From contig DASYRN010000157.1 in the NCBI GenBank assembly GCA_036004365.1, positions 1 through 10,848 of the forward strand: a stretch of DNA of 10,848 nucleotides, in the 5' to 3' direction. The stretch comes from DP-36 sp036004365. GTDB lineage: Bacteria; Desulfobacterota; Binatia; UBA9968. Positions 1 to 6,951 of this stretch are shown here, in pieces; within the stretch, counting starts at the first letter, position 1; each line of letters opens with the position of its first letter. The notes under the pieces were generated by a model, which saw only the letters and a program-made list of their open reading frames with translations, did no database searches and was not told the DNA's origin. Made by a program: the position numbers and the translations under genes.

Positions 1-1134
1 CACGATAAAAAGAGGCGTGGCATCTACGCTGCCGTAGTACAACCCGAAAGGAACCTCGCCTAACGCCGCCATCTCCCCTCTACGGCTTTCGTGGAGAATC
101 TTGCCCGGCTCGGCGTCCTGCTCGGGGATCACTTCCTTGGCTTGTTTATCGGCCAAATGAGCCAGAACGCCCCTGGCTACGGCCGGGTTGACCCAGAGAA
201 ATTCTAGCGCCGTAATGATGCCGTCCCGGCCAAAAATCGTGCTGAACCACGGAACTCCGGCATAGGGATAGGGCCCTTTCGGGCTGTCCGTAATCATCAT
301 CTGAAGATCCGAGACTGAGCGGTTCAGCCAATCGTTAAACTGTTCGTTTGAGGTGTGGATCATGCAGAATTGGTGATCGGTTGAATGAAGAACGCGTTCC
401 GCTTCCTTGAAAGCTTTGTCGTAAGAAACAGGTCTGACATTATTCTTTCCCAACTCGCAGGATATCGTCAGAAAGAACGTCATGGCGCTCTTCGGCTCCG
501 CGGATATATCAAAGCGCATTTCAGAATCGGAGATTTCGTTGGGCGCGGGCGAGCAGTCTAGTTTGGTCCGGCGCACGACGCCGTCGAGGCCCTCGTAGGG
601 CAGAAAGACGCTTCCTTTCTCGACTCGATTCTCCAAGCGACGACCCCGTCGCGCCCTTTTCAGCCCTCTAACCTCAAAGATGTCTGAGAAATCCGCTTCG
701 TACCTGAGAAACAAAGACAGATTCAGGGAAAGAAGCCCGTGGTTCCAGATTTTCAGACGCTCGTAGCAGGCTCCCCGCAAGAGAAACTTGGACCGGAAAA
801 TATGAACCGTCCCGCGCGGAATCACCACGTCTCCATCGATATCAAAGTCCGGGTTGGTCAAATCCACGGCCAATAGCGTATTGTCGCTCTTCACCGTTGA
901 GCTCAGAAGCAGCGGGCGATTCTTGCCCAGCCTCAATTCGAAGCGAGACACGAACCTCGTTCCTTCATGATAGATACCCTGTTCACCCAGACCCAGAGGC
1001 CGGATGTCGCCGTAGCGATCGAACACCGCAAAAGTCTCGCCGTGCTTGAGCACGCGCGCGCGATCCTCCGCAGCGGAAGACGTTGCTAAGATGTAGAACT
1101 GGTCTTCGACCCGGATGATGTCGTCCAAAGACAC
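1..1134 (-). CDS. Amylo-alpha-1,6-glucosidase (glycogen debranching enzyme-like), N-terminal part, truncated by window edge
   Basis: The frame is open from a GTG at 1134 to the left edge: 378 codons, with the C-terminal part outside the window. The start VSLDDIIRVEDQFYILATS, then RVLKHGETFAVFDRYGDIRP at about residue 25, is the usual N-terminus of the bacterial glycogen-debranching family (N-terminal beta-sandwich domain, then an alpha/alpha toroid). The toroid begins near residue 290: PYPYAGVPWFSTIFGRDG around 287-305, then GKILHESRRGEMAALGEVPFG and YYGSVDATPLF at the edge, all family hallmarks. Members are usually about 700 residues, so about half is visible and most of the glycosidase domain is missing. 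They hydrolyse alpha-1,6 branches of glycogen or related glucans; the exact substrate cannot be read here. The GTG is preferred because CAGGT lies about 7 nt upstream and the frame meets TGA at 1213-1215 with no better start between. It is transcribed divergently from the membrane protein at 1464. Confidence 0.9.
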   Translation of the reverse strand, partial: MSLDDIIRVEDQFYILATSSAAEDRARVLKHGETFAVFDRYGDIRPLGLGEQGIYHEGTRFVSRFELRLGKNRPLLLSSTVKSDNTLLAVDLTNPDFDIDGDVVIPRGTVHIFRSKFLLRGACYERLKIWNHGLLSLNLSLFLRYEADFSDIFEVRGLKRARRGRRLENRVEKGSVFLPYEGLDGVVRRTKLDCSPAPNEISDSEMRFDISAEPKSAMTFFLTISCELGKNNVRPVSYDKAFKEAERVLHSTDHQFCMIHTSNEQFNDWLNRSVSDLQMMITDSPKGPYPYAGVPWFSTIFGRDGIITALEFLWVNPAVARGVLAHLADKQAKEVIPEQDAEPGKILHESRRGEMAALGEVPFGLYYGSVDATPLFIV

Positions 1135-1463
1135 TCTGTTACCTGATGAAAAATAGTGTAAATGCTGGAGTGATCTTAAATTCGGCGGAGCTCCTGGCAG
1201 CTCAGGGTTTTTTCACGCTCACTACTTTCTACCATGTTATCCGAAAAAGACAACATTTTTCGCCTTCGCTTGGGGATATTTTTCCATCCAGCCCTCGGAC
1301 GACCCATCAGTCCCAGTGAGGAACAGTCGAAGCGGTCGCCCCACATTCGACATTTGACCTGCGCTTCTTCGCAGCAAAGGATTGGGGTAGCCAAAAGCCA
1401 CGTGACTATGATTTATTAAGATGGAATAGCAGACTCGTACGGATCCAACCAAAGGAGGCTGGT
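1135..1463. other. Divergent intergenic region between the debranching enzyme and the small membrane protein
   Basis: This 329-bp gap must hold the promoters for both flanking genes. On the plus strand TATGAT at 1407-1412 is a 5/6 match to a -10 box, but only a weak TTGGGG (1382-1387) lies upstream, so the promoter call is tentative. A strong AAAGGAGG at 1451-1458 serves the gene starting at 1464. I see no RNA gene and no convincing protein-coding frame. Confidence 0.4.
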
Positions 1464-1805
1464 ATGGGTTTCATCCTCGCACTCGTGTTGAATGCTCTCG
1501 CCCTTCTCCTCGTTGCCCGGCTGATCAAGGGAATTCGCATCACCAGTTTTGGTGTGGCGCTCATTTCCGCCCTAGTTCTCGGTCTCCTCAACGCCCTGGT
1601 GCGACCGATCCTTCTGATCCTTACGCTGCCCATCAATTTTCTGACGCTTGGCTTGTTCACGTTCGTGATCAACGCCTTCATTCTCTGGCTCGCCGCCCTG
1701 CTGGTGCCGGGATTTGCCATCGACCGTTTCTTTCCGACGGCGATTCTCGCGGCGATCGTCCTGGCCTTGATCAACATGCTCATCGGTCTCATCATCTGGA
1801 TATGA
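1464..1805 (+). CDS. Phage holin family IV / YvlD-like four-helix membrane protein
   Basis: A 113-residue, almost wholly hydrophobic protein with four predicted membrane segments (about 3-20, 28-49, 53-80 and 90-112). The central NALVRPILLILTLPINFLTL followed by GLFTFVINAFILWLAALLVPGF is the signature of the widespread PF04020 family ('mycobacterial 4 TMS phage holin', B. subtilis YvlD). Despite the name, most members are ordinary chromosomal inner-membrane proteins of unknown function with no tie to prophage, and no phage gene is visible here. The ATG start is set by a near-consensus AAAGGAGG at 1451-1458, five bases upstream. Length is normal for the family (about 110-125 residues). It stands alone on the plus strand, convergent with the MscS fragment 8 bp away. 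I see no terminator between them. Confidence 0.9.
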   Translation: MGFILALVLNALALLLVARLIKGIRITSFGVALISALVLGLLNALVRPILLILTLPINFLTLGLFTFVINAFILWLAALLVPGFAIDRFFPTAILAAIVLALINMLIGLIIWI

Positions 1806-1813
1806 GGGAGTTG

Positions 1814-2053
1814 CTATTCAAAATCTTCAAGGTCGAGTTGCTCGTTGGGACTCCCTGCGGGCCTTGAAGTCCTTTCGGCACTTTGTCCTGCTTTTCTTTG
1901 GTTACCCAGTAGGCTGATCGGGTTCGTAAACAGCGTCGAATTTGGGATCAGGAATTTCTTGTCCTCCGCTTCGAGGGTCGTGTAGCGCAGATCGATCTCC
2001 GTCACCCTGCCCTCGAAGCCGGTGACCGAGATTTGGTCATACCGCTCTTCCAC
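1814..2053 (-). CDS. Orphan MscS mechanosensitive channel beta-domain fragment, probable gene remnant
   Basis: 79 codons from a GTG. Residues about 4-48 (RYDQISVTGFEGRVTEIDLR, then YTTLEAEDKKFLIPNSTLFTN) match the beta domain that follows the pore helix in MscS-family channels. The three N-terminal membrane helices and the pore helix are absent: the bases upstream on this strand belong to the FAD-subunit gene, and TGA lies two codons before the GTG. The C-terminal alpha/beta domain is also missing, replaced by a polar tail (QRKAGQSAERTSRPAGSPNE). It cannot form a channel alone. It starts 15 bp after the FAD-subunit stop codon, so it could be read through from that operon, but no good Shine-Dalgarno precedes it. 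Most likely it is a remnant of a deleted mscS-like gene; a functional stand-alone beta domain is possible but unsupported. Confidence 0.6.
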   Translation of the reverse strand: MEERYDQISVTGFEGRVTEIDLRYTTLEAEDKKFLIPNSTLFTNPISLLGNQRKAGQSAERTSRPAGSPNEQLDLEDFE

Positions 2054-2068
2054 AACTCAACTCGCTTC

Positions 2069-2944
2069 TTAGGACTTACGAGATGTAGCTTTGCTGATCG
2101 CCTCGTGGATCGCCCGATCGGTGAGAACCCGCGCGAGATGAGCACGGAACCGGGCTGAGGCATGGATGTCATCGAGAGGATCGATGCCCCGATCCACATG
2201 AGAAGCATCTGCATCTAAGAAGGTGTGATCGACCCTTTTCCCCCAGAGCTTTTTTTCCACTTCCTTGGCTCGGAACGGCTTGGCCCCCAGGCCCGTAACG
2301 GCAACCCCGATATCCGTGCACGCCTTGTCCTCGACCTTGACCCACACAGCGACGCCTACGATAGCGAAGCCCGAGGCCTTTTGCGCGATTTTCAAGTATG
2401 CCGTCCCAACGGCTCCCGCGAGAACGGGAACTCGGATCTCCGTGATGATCTGCGTGGGCTTAAGAGCCGTCGTCATGAGTCCGAGAAAAAAATCCTCGCC
2501 TTTAACCCACCTCTGGTCGTCGCTCCCCGTAAGCCGCAGCTCCCCGCCTAAAGCCAGGATCGCTGCGGGCAGATCCGCTGCCGGGTCGGCATGAGCCAAG
2601 CTCCCTCCGATGGTCCCGCGATTGCGCACTTGAACATCACCGATGGCCCGGGCTGTCTCCGGCAGAAGCGGGCAGACCTCTTTGAGAAGCGCCGAACTTT
2701 CAATCTCGTAATGAGTCGTCAAAGCGCCGATGACGATCTGATCGCCCTCCCGTCGAATACCGCTAAGGCCGGAGATCCGGCGCAGATCGATCAGGATTTT
2801 CGGGTTGGCGAGCCTCAATTTCATCATCGGAAGCAAGCTGTGGCCTCCGGCAAGAAGCTTGGCCTCCTCTCCCTCCGAGGAAAGGAGACGAATCGCTTCG
2901 CCCAAGGTTTGCGGTGCTGCATATTCAAACGGAGCCGGAATCAT
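2069..2944 (-). CDS. Xanthine dehydrogenase-family FAD-binding subunit (CoxM-like, medium subunit)
   Basis: 291 residues, the normal size for the FAD subunit of three-subunit molybdenum hydroxylases. It starts MIPAPFEYAAPQTLGEAI. The two FAD-binding loops are both present: AGGHSLLP at 32-39 and TIGGSLAHADPAADLP at 111-126. The C-terminal region (about 170-285) fits the CO dehydrogenase flavoprotein C-terminal domain. Its role is to pass electrons from the 2Fe-2S centres to an acceptor through FAD, in the cytoplasm. An upstream in-frame start at 2983 exists, but the ATG at 2944 is preferred: family alignment begins there and it overlaps the stop of the molybdopterin-subunit gene in an ATGA arrangement (2941-2944), which implies translational coupling. 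It is the last gene of the small-large-medium operon. Confidence 0.95.
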   Translation of the reverse strand: MIPAPFEYAAPQTLGEAIRLLSSEGEEAKLLAGGHSLLPMMKLRLANPKILIDLRRISGLSGIRREGDQIVIGALTTHYEIESSALLKEVCPLLPETARAIGDVQVRNRGTIGGSLAHADPAADLPAAILALGGELRLTGSDDQRWVKGEDFFLGLMTTALKPTQIITEIRVPVLAGAVGTAYLKIAQKASGFAIVGVAVWVKVEDKACTDIGVAVTGLGAKPFRAKEVEKKLWGKRVDHTFLDADASHVDRGIDPLDDIHASARFRAHLARVLTDRAIHEAISKATSRKS

Positions 2945-5289
2945 CTTCCACCTCTCGCCTTCGTAGGCTCTTTCGTCTGACAAAGCTGCCAGATCTTTTC
3001 CGGCTTGAGTGGCATGTCGATGTCGGTAACGCCGAAGGGAGCCAGGGCATCCACGACTGCGTTGACGATTGCCGGTGTGGACCCAATAGTGCCCGCCTCA
3101 CCGACGCCCTTGATTCCAAGTGGGTTGACCGGGGTGGGCGTTTCCGTGCGGGACAACTCCAAACGAGGTAGATCCAGGGCCCGAGGGAGAGGATAATCCA
3201 TGAGGCTGGACGTCAAAAGTTGGCCGTTCTCGTCATAGATAACCTCTTCAAAAAGGGCTTGTCCCAAACCCTGAGCGATCCCGCCTTGGATCTGCCCATC
3301 GACAAGCAAAGGGTTGATCACCTTACCGCAGTCGTCCACTGCGACGTATTTTTTGATTTCCACTTTGCCTGTCTGCGGCTCGACCTCGACCACGCAAATG
3401 TGCGTCCCGAACGGGAAGGTAAAGTTCGACGGCTCGAACACCGAAGTCGCAGAAAGGCCGGGCTCCATTTTCTTAGGCAGTCTTCTCGCCATGTAAGCTT
3501 CTAGTGCAATCTGTTGTATCGTGAGTCCCTTTTTCGGCACCCCTTTCACGCTGAATCTCCCGTCGGAAAAAGTAAGATCTTCGGGGTCTGCCTCGAGCAA
3601 ATGAGCCGCGATCTCGCGTGCTTTCTCTTTGACTTTCTCCGCCGCCTGATAGACGGCGGTCCCGCCGACTGCGGTCGCACGGCTGCCAAAGGTTCCTATG
3701 CCGCTTGGAACCGCCGAGGTGTCACCGTGGACGACCGTGATATCATCGATATCGACCCCCAACTCGTCCGCCACGATCTGAGCGAAAGAGGTCTCCTGCC
3801 CTTGTCCGTGGGGCGAAACTCCAGTGAGAACCGTCACCTTTCCGGTCGGCTCCACTTTAACGTTCCCATACTCCCAGCCGCCGGCGGGCATCGCCGCCGA
3901 AGGGCCCATGGCGCATATCTCGACATAGGTCGAAAGGCCGATCCCCAAATATCTTCCCTGTTTTCTAAGCTTATTTTGCTCGCCGCGCAGCTTTTCATAA
4001 CCGGCAAGCTTGAGCGCCTTATCGAGAGCTGCCTGATAGTTGCCGCTGTCGTAAGCAAGACCGGTCGCGGTTTTGAACGGGAAATCCTTAGGCCGGGGGA
4101 AATTCTTCTTCCGAAACTCGACCCGATCTATTCCCAACTCTTGCGCCACCCGATCCATCATCCGCTCGACCACGTAGGTCGCCTCCGGACGACCCGCTCC
4201 CCGGTAGGCGTCGGTCGCGATCTTATTCGTAAAGACTCCTGTAACTTCCATCCCGATGGCCGGGATCTTGTAGCAGCCGGAGAGCATAAGACCTGTCAGC
4301 GGAGGGATACCGGGAGTTAGAAGCTGATGATAAGCGCCGATATCGGCGATGACTTTGTATTGCAGTCCTAAAAGCGTCCCATCTTTTTTCACCGCCACTT
4401 CGGCCTCGCCAATTTGTCCCCTGCCATGGATGGTCGTTTGGATATTTTCTCTTCGCCCCTCGATCCATTTAACCGGACGGTTGAGCTTCAGGGCCAGATA
4501 GCCGATCAGCGCCTCTTCCCGGTAGACATTTAGTTTGCTGCCGAACCCTCCGCCCACCTCCGGAGCGATCACGCGGACGCGATTCTCGGGCAGATTGAGC
4601 ATCAGAGAAAGCTGGGTCTTAAGTAGGTGGGGGATCTGCGTGGACGACCAGACCGTGAGCTCCTTCTCGCCGGGAAGATAACGGGCCAAGACCCCACGCG
4701 GCTCGATCGCGATCGGCGCCAGGCGCTGGTGGACGAAGCGCTGTCTTACAACCTTGTGTGCTTCCTTGAAGGCATGAGCCAGATTGCCCTGCTTGAGTTC
4801 CCAGCGAAAGGCCACGTTGTCGGGCCATTCGGAATGAATGACGGGCGCCCCGGACGCCAGGGCCTTCTCCGCATCCGACACCGCGGGCAAGAGTTCGTAA
4901 TCCACCCGGATCAGATCGAGAGCGTCTCGAGCCGTATATCGATCTTCGGCGACTACCGCCGCCACCGACTCTCCGACATAGCAGACTTTTTCGACCGCAA
5001 GCACATGGTGCTTGGGAACCCTGAGGCTCGGATTTTGACTTGCCACCGGCACCAAGCCCACTTGGTCTCGGAGATCGGGTCCGGTGACGACGGCAACGAC
5101 ACCCGGATGTTTCAGGGCCGCATCAGTCTCCAGAGTCGTGATGCGCGCGTGGGCATAAGGACTTCTCAGAATCGAGACATGGAGCGTGTTAGGGAGATTA
5201 ATGTCATCCACGTAGTGGGCGAGCCCACGCACAAGCCTTGGGTCTTCGCGCCGCTTGACCTTCGCACCAACCATTTTACTTACGGGCAT
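2941..5289 (-). CDS. Xanthine dehydrogenase-family molybdopterin-binding subunit (form II CoxL-like, large subunit)
   Basis: 782 residues, typical for the large subunit of CO dehydrogenase/aldehyde oxidase-type molybdenum hydroxylases. The N-terminal a/b-hammerhead domain (about 15-130, RREDPRLVRGLAHYVDDI) is followed by the molybdopterin cytosine dinucleotide-binding domains. Landmarks are GGGFGSK at 246-252, AYRGAGRPE at 361-369, a QGQET motif at 495-499 and GVGEAG at 728-733, whose Glu731 is the expected catalytic base at molybdenum. True (form I) CO dehydrogenases carry AYxCSFR where this protein has AYRGAGR, so the Cys that binds Cu in CoxL is absent. This places it in the form II group: a hydroxylase of an unidentified aromatic, aldehyde or purine-like substrate. 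The ATG start is supported by GGAGGAAG about 3-4 nt upstream. The stop overlaps the FAD-subunit start by 4 nt. No maturation genes (coxDEFG, xdhC) lie in the window. Confidence 0.97.
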   Translation of the reverse strand: MPVSKMVGAKVKRREDPRLVRGLAHYVDDINLPNTLHVSILRSPYAHARITTLETDAALKHPGVVAVVTGPDLRDQVGLVPVASQNPSLRVPKHHVLAVEKVCYVGESVAAVVAEDRYTARDALDLIRVDYELLPAVSDAEKALASGAPVIHSEWPDNVAFRWELKQGNLAHAFKEAHKVVRQRFVHQRLAPIAIEPRGVLARYLPGEKELTVWSSTQIPHLLKTQLSLMLNLPENRVRVIAPEVGGGFGSKLNVYREEALIGYLALKLNRPVKWIEGRRENIQTTIHGRGQIGEAEVAVKKDGTLLGLQYKVIADIGAYHQLLTPGIPPLTGLMLSGCYKIPAIGMEVTGVFTNKIATDAYRGAGRPEATYVVERMMDRVAQELGIDRVEFRKKNFPRPKDFPFKTATGLAYDSGNYQAALDKALKLAGYEKLRGEQNKLRKQGRYLGIGLSTYVEICAMGPSAAMPAGGWEYGNVKVEPTGKVTVLTGVSPHGQGQETSFAQIVADELGVDIDDITVVHGDTSAVPSGIGTFGSRATAVGGTAVYQAAEKVKEKAREIAAHLLEADPEDLTFSDGRFSVKGVPKKGLTIQQIALEAYMARRLPKKMEPGLSATSVFEPSNFTFPFGTHICVVEVEPQTGKVEIKKYVAVDDCGKVINPLLVDGQIQGGIAQGLGQALFEEVIYDENGQLLTSSLMDYPLPRALDLPRLELSRTETPTPVNPLGIKGVGEAGTIGSTPAIVNAVVDALAPFGVTDIDMPLKPEKIWQLCQTKEPTKARGGR

Positions 5290-5391
5290 GGTCTTCCTCC
5301 TAAGAGCTTCTCAGGAAACAGCCGGCAGAACTCAGCCCTGCAGTACGCAGCCTTCTCTCCTGCTCACTGCCGTCCGCTGATTGCCTACTGC
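5290..5391 (-). repeat. 102-bp operon-internal spacer with degenerate short repeats
   Basis: The gap between the 2Fe-2S and molybdopterin subunit genes is unusually long for this operon type. It contains loosely repeated units on the plus strand: TGCTCACTGCC, CGCTGATTGCC and TACTGCTTACT, within about 5361-5398. No promoter or terminator is evident. The Shine-Dalgarno of the downstream gene lies at its low-coordinate end. Confidence 0.35.
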
Positions 5392-5874
5392 TTACTTTCT
5401 CCCTCTCATCCTCTTTGCCGCATACTGAACCGAGTCGATGATATGCTCGTAACCGGTGCAGCGACAGAGATTGCCGTCAATGCCGTGGCGGATCTCCTCT
5501 TCTGTTGGATTGGGATGGCGCGTGAGAAGCTGGTAGACCGCGAGGATCATTCCCGGAGTACAGTAGCCGCATTGCAACCCGTGACATTCCCAGAAGGCTT
5601 CCTGGATAGGATGGAGCTTCTCACCCTCTGCCAAGCCTTCGATGGTCAGAACATCGGCGCCGTCTGCCTGCACCGCGAGCACGGTGCAGGACTTCACGGC
5701 GGCGTTGTTCAGCATCACGGTGCAGGCGCCGCAGATGGTCGTTTCGCAGCCGATGTGCGTGCCCGTCAAGCTGAGGGTATCCCGAAGATAATGAACCAGG
5801 AGCAGACGCGGCTCCACCTCAGGGGCATACTGCACGCCGTTGACTCTTACGGAAATCTGTCTCTTTGCAGCCAC
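5392..5874 (-). CDS. (2Fe-2S)-binding subunit of molybdenum hydroxylase (CoxS-like, small subunit)
   Basis: 160 residues, full length for the family. An N-terminal plant-type ferredoxin domain holds Cys43, Cys48, Cys51 and Cys63 (GCETTICGACTVML). A C-terminal all-helical 2Fe-2S domain holds Cys102, Cys105, Cys137 and Cys139 (QCGYCTPGM and GNLCRCTGYEHI). All eight cluster ligands are present, so the protein should be competent to relay electrons from the molybdenum site to FAD. It is the first gene of the operon read towards the molybdopterin and FAD subunits. The start is a GTG at 5874, the only usable start between the upstream in-frame TGA (5911-5913) and the conserved region. Its ribosome binding site is poor: GGGAAG lies about 12 nt upstream. 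Confidence 0.95.
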   Translation of the reverse strand: MAAKRQISVRVNGVQYAPEVEPRLLLVHYLRDTLSLTGTHIGCETTICGACTVMLNNAAVKSCTVLAVQADGADVLTIEGLAEGEKLHPIQEAFWECHGLQCGYCTPGMILAVYQLLTRHPNPTEEEIRHGIDGNLCRCTGYEHIIDSVQYAAKRMRGRK

Positions 5875-5929
5875 CTTTGGTTTTTCTTCCCTACCCGCTT
5901 TGGTATATAGTCAAGTTATCTATATCCCA
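5875..5929. promoter_or_regulatory. Short A+T-rich divergent promoter region
   Basis: Only 55 bp separate the divergent starts of the 2Fe-2S subunit (minus) and the secreted glycosidase (plus). The stretch GGTATATAGTCAAGTTATCT around 5902-5921 is much richer in A+T than its surroundings and offers -10-like boxes on both strands: TATAGT at 5906-5911 on plus and TATATA on minus. No matching -35 boxes are convincing. It is called from position and composition. Confidence 0.3.
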
Positions 5930-6766
5930 ATGAGCTGTTGGCGATCAAGTTTTGTTTTCTTCACCCTGCTCGCGTTTTTGACGGAACCCAATCTAGCGGG
6001 AGTCTCAGCACAACAAAAATCAAGACTTAAAAGCAGTCCCGGCTTAGCCGTTACAGAACCCGGCTTTTGGAAATCCATCCCAAAGGGAATGGATTTCAGG
6101 AACGTGACGCTTGAACGCAACGAACCCTACCAGCTCATCCATCTCAAAATTTTCCGTTTCGATGCGAGCTGGCTCGTCCCCAAGATTTTACGCAGTCTGC
6201 AGTACAACGTTAAGAGCACGGATGTGAAAACTTTCGCGGAAAAGAGCGGTGCCGTAGCCACGATCAACGCAAACTATTTCGACGAACAACGCAGACCCCT
6301 CGGGTTTCTCAAGGCCCAGCCCCATGAAAATAATGCGAATATCTCTAAAAGCTCACTCTTTACCGGCGTCTTCGGCATCAAGGATCGCTCTGCATTTATC
6401 GTTCACCGGGACGATTTCTCACCGAACCAAGCGGACGAAGCGCTACAGGCCGGACCCCTTCTCCTTTCAAAAGGGGCTGCCTTGTCCGTCTCACGCGGCG
6501 CCGGCAAGCAGAGCCGGCGCGCTTTGATCGGGCTGGACAGGGAGCGGCGGCTTATTCTTGCGATCACGGATAGCCTGTTGGGCGGGTTGAGTTGGGAGGA
6601 GCTGCAGGAATTTTTTCTTTCCTCAAACTGGCAGATTAACGCAACGGACCTTCTCAATCTGGATGGCGGCGGATCGGCGCAGCTCTACGTACGAGTCAAT
6701 CAATTCGAAGAGTATGTGTCTGGGACAACCGATGTCCCGGTGGCCATCGGCTTTTTTCAAAAATAG
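5930..6766 (+). CDS. Secreted phosphodiester glycosidase family protein (NAGPA domain)
   Basis: 278 residues from the ATG at 5930. Residues 1-27 look like a Sec signal peptide (MSCWRSSFVFFTLLAFLTEP, then AGVSA before QQ). The mature part matches the NAGPA/phosphodiester glycosidase domain (PF09992, formerly DUF2233): AVATINANYFDE at 108-119, ALQAGPLLL at 171-179, RRALIGLDRERRLILAITD at 196-214 and the diagnostic NLDGGGSAQLYV at 243-254. The named eukaryotic member removes GlcNAc from mannose-6-phosphate diesters. Bacterial members are exported and thought to act on phosphodiester-linked sugars such as those of cell-envelope polymers, but the substrate here is unknown. The frame is open further upstream to a TTG at 5840, but that would overlap the divergent gene and spoil the signal peptide. 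No clear Shine-Dalgarno precedes the ATG. It is divergent from the molybdenum hydroxylase operon; no functional link can be inferred. Confidence 0.9.
   Translation: MSCWRSSFVFFTLLAFLTEPNLAGVSAQQKSRLKSSPGLAVTEPGFWKSIPKGMDFRNVTLERNEPYQLIHLKIFRFDASWLVPKILRSLQYNVKSTDVKTFAEKSGAVATINANYFDEQRRPLGFLKAQPHENNANISKSSLFTGVFGIKDRSAFIVHRDDFSPNQADEALQAGPLLLSKGAALSVSRGAGKQSRRALIGLDRERRLILAITDSLLGGLSWEELQEFFLSSNWQINATDLLNLDGGGSAQLYVRVNQFEEYVSGTTDVPVAIGFFQK
6729..6757 (+). terminator. Possible intrinsic terminator overlapping the 3' end of the glycosidase gene
   Basis: CCGATG (6729-6734) pairs with CATCGG (6745-6750) across a 10-nt loop, followed by C and six T (6752-6757). The hairpin and T-run lie inside the last codons of the glycosidase gene. 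A competing GGGAC/GTCCC hairpin shares part of the sequence. The geometry fits a Rho-independent terminator, but a 6-bp stem within coding sequence could be chance. Confidence 0.35.
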
Positions 6767-6818
6767 TTCCGAGTTTGGAGTTTTGGGTTTCGAGTAGGTA
6801 GATCTAATGTCGGACACA

Positions 6819-6862
6819 ATTGAAGCGTCGTTCAGTCTAATCCCGCTAAGATATTGGACTTA
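6819..6862 (+). repeat. Dispersed repeat, copy A
   Basis: This segment begins ATTGAAGCGTCGTTCAGTCT. Its first 24 bases match 10527-10550 with one mismatch. Positions 6821-6860 align with 8922-8962 at about 34 of 40 bases with a 2-base gap, both ending ATATTGGACTT. It lies in the 185-bp gap between the glycosidase and the coiled-coil gene, just after a TTTGGAGTTTTGGGTTTCGA low-complexity stretch (from about 6773). Confidence 0.6.
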
Positions 6863-6951
6863 TCCCCTTTTCTCTTATGGCAAGTGAGTCACGGAAAATG
6901 GCTGCCACTAGCACGAACATAGGCAACAGAAAAGAGGCTTCCGGAGGACCT

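Noticed and set aside
1190..1212. Hairpin followed by six T on the plus strand (GAGCTCCTGGCAGCTC then AGGGTTTTTT)
   Set aside because: No plus-strand gene ends upstream; the adjacent gene is minus-strand and starts here. The stem is only 4-5 bp.
1464..1805. Phage origin for the holin-family gene
   Set aside because: PF04020 proteins are common chromosomal membrane proteins. No endolysin, integrase or structural phage gene is nearby.
3514..4320. Plus-strand open frame of 268 codons
   Set aside because: It is antisense to the molybdopterin subunit, with no recognisable motif and Arg/Leu-rich shadow composition.
2941..5874. Aerobic CO dehydrogenase (CO oxidation)
   Set aside because: The AYxCSFR copper-binding loop is absent and the gene order is not that of form I.
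4627..5910. Plus-strand open frame of 427 codons
   Set aside because: It lies antisense across the molybdopterin and 2Fe-2S subunit genes, whose motifs are unmistakable. Its translation has no family features and is Arg/Gly/His-rich, as expected for a G+C-rich shadow frame.
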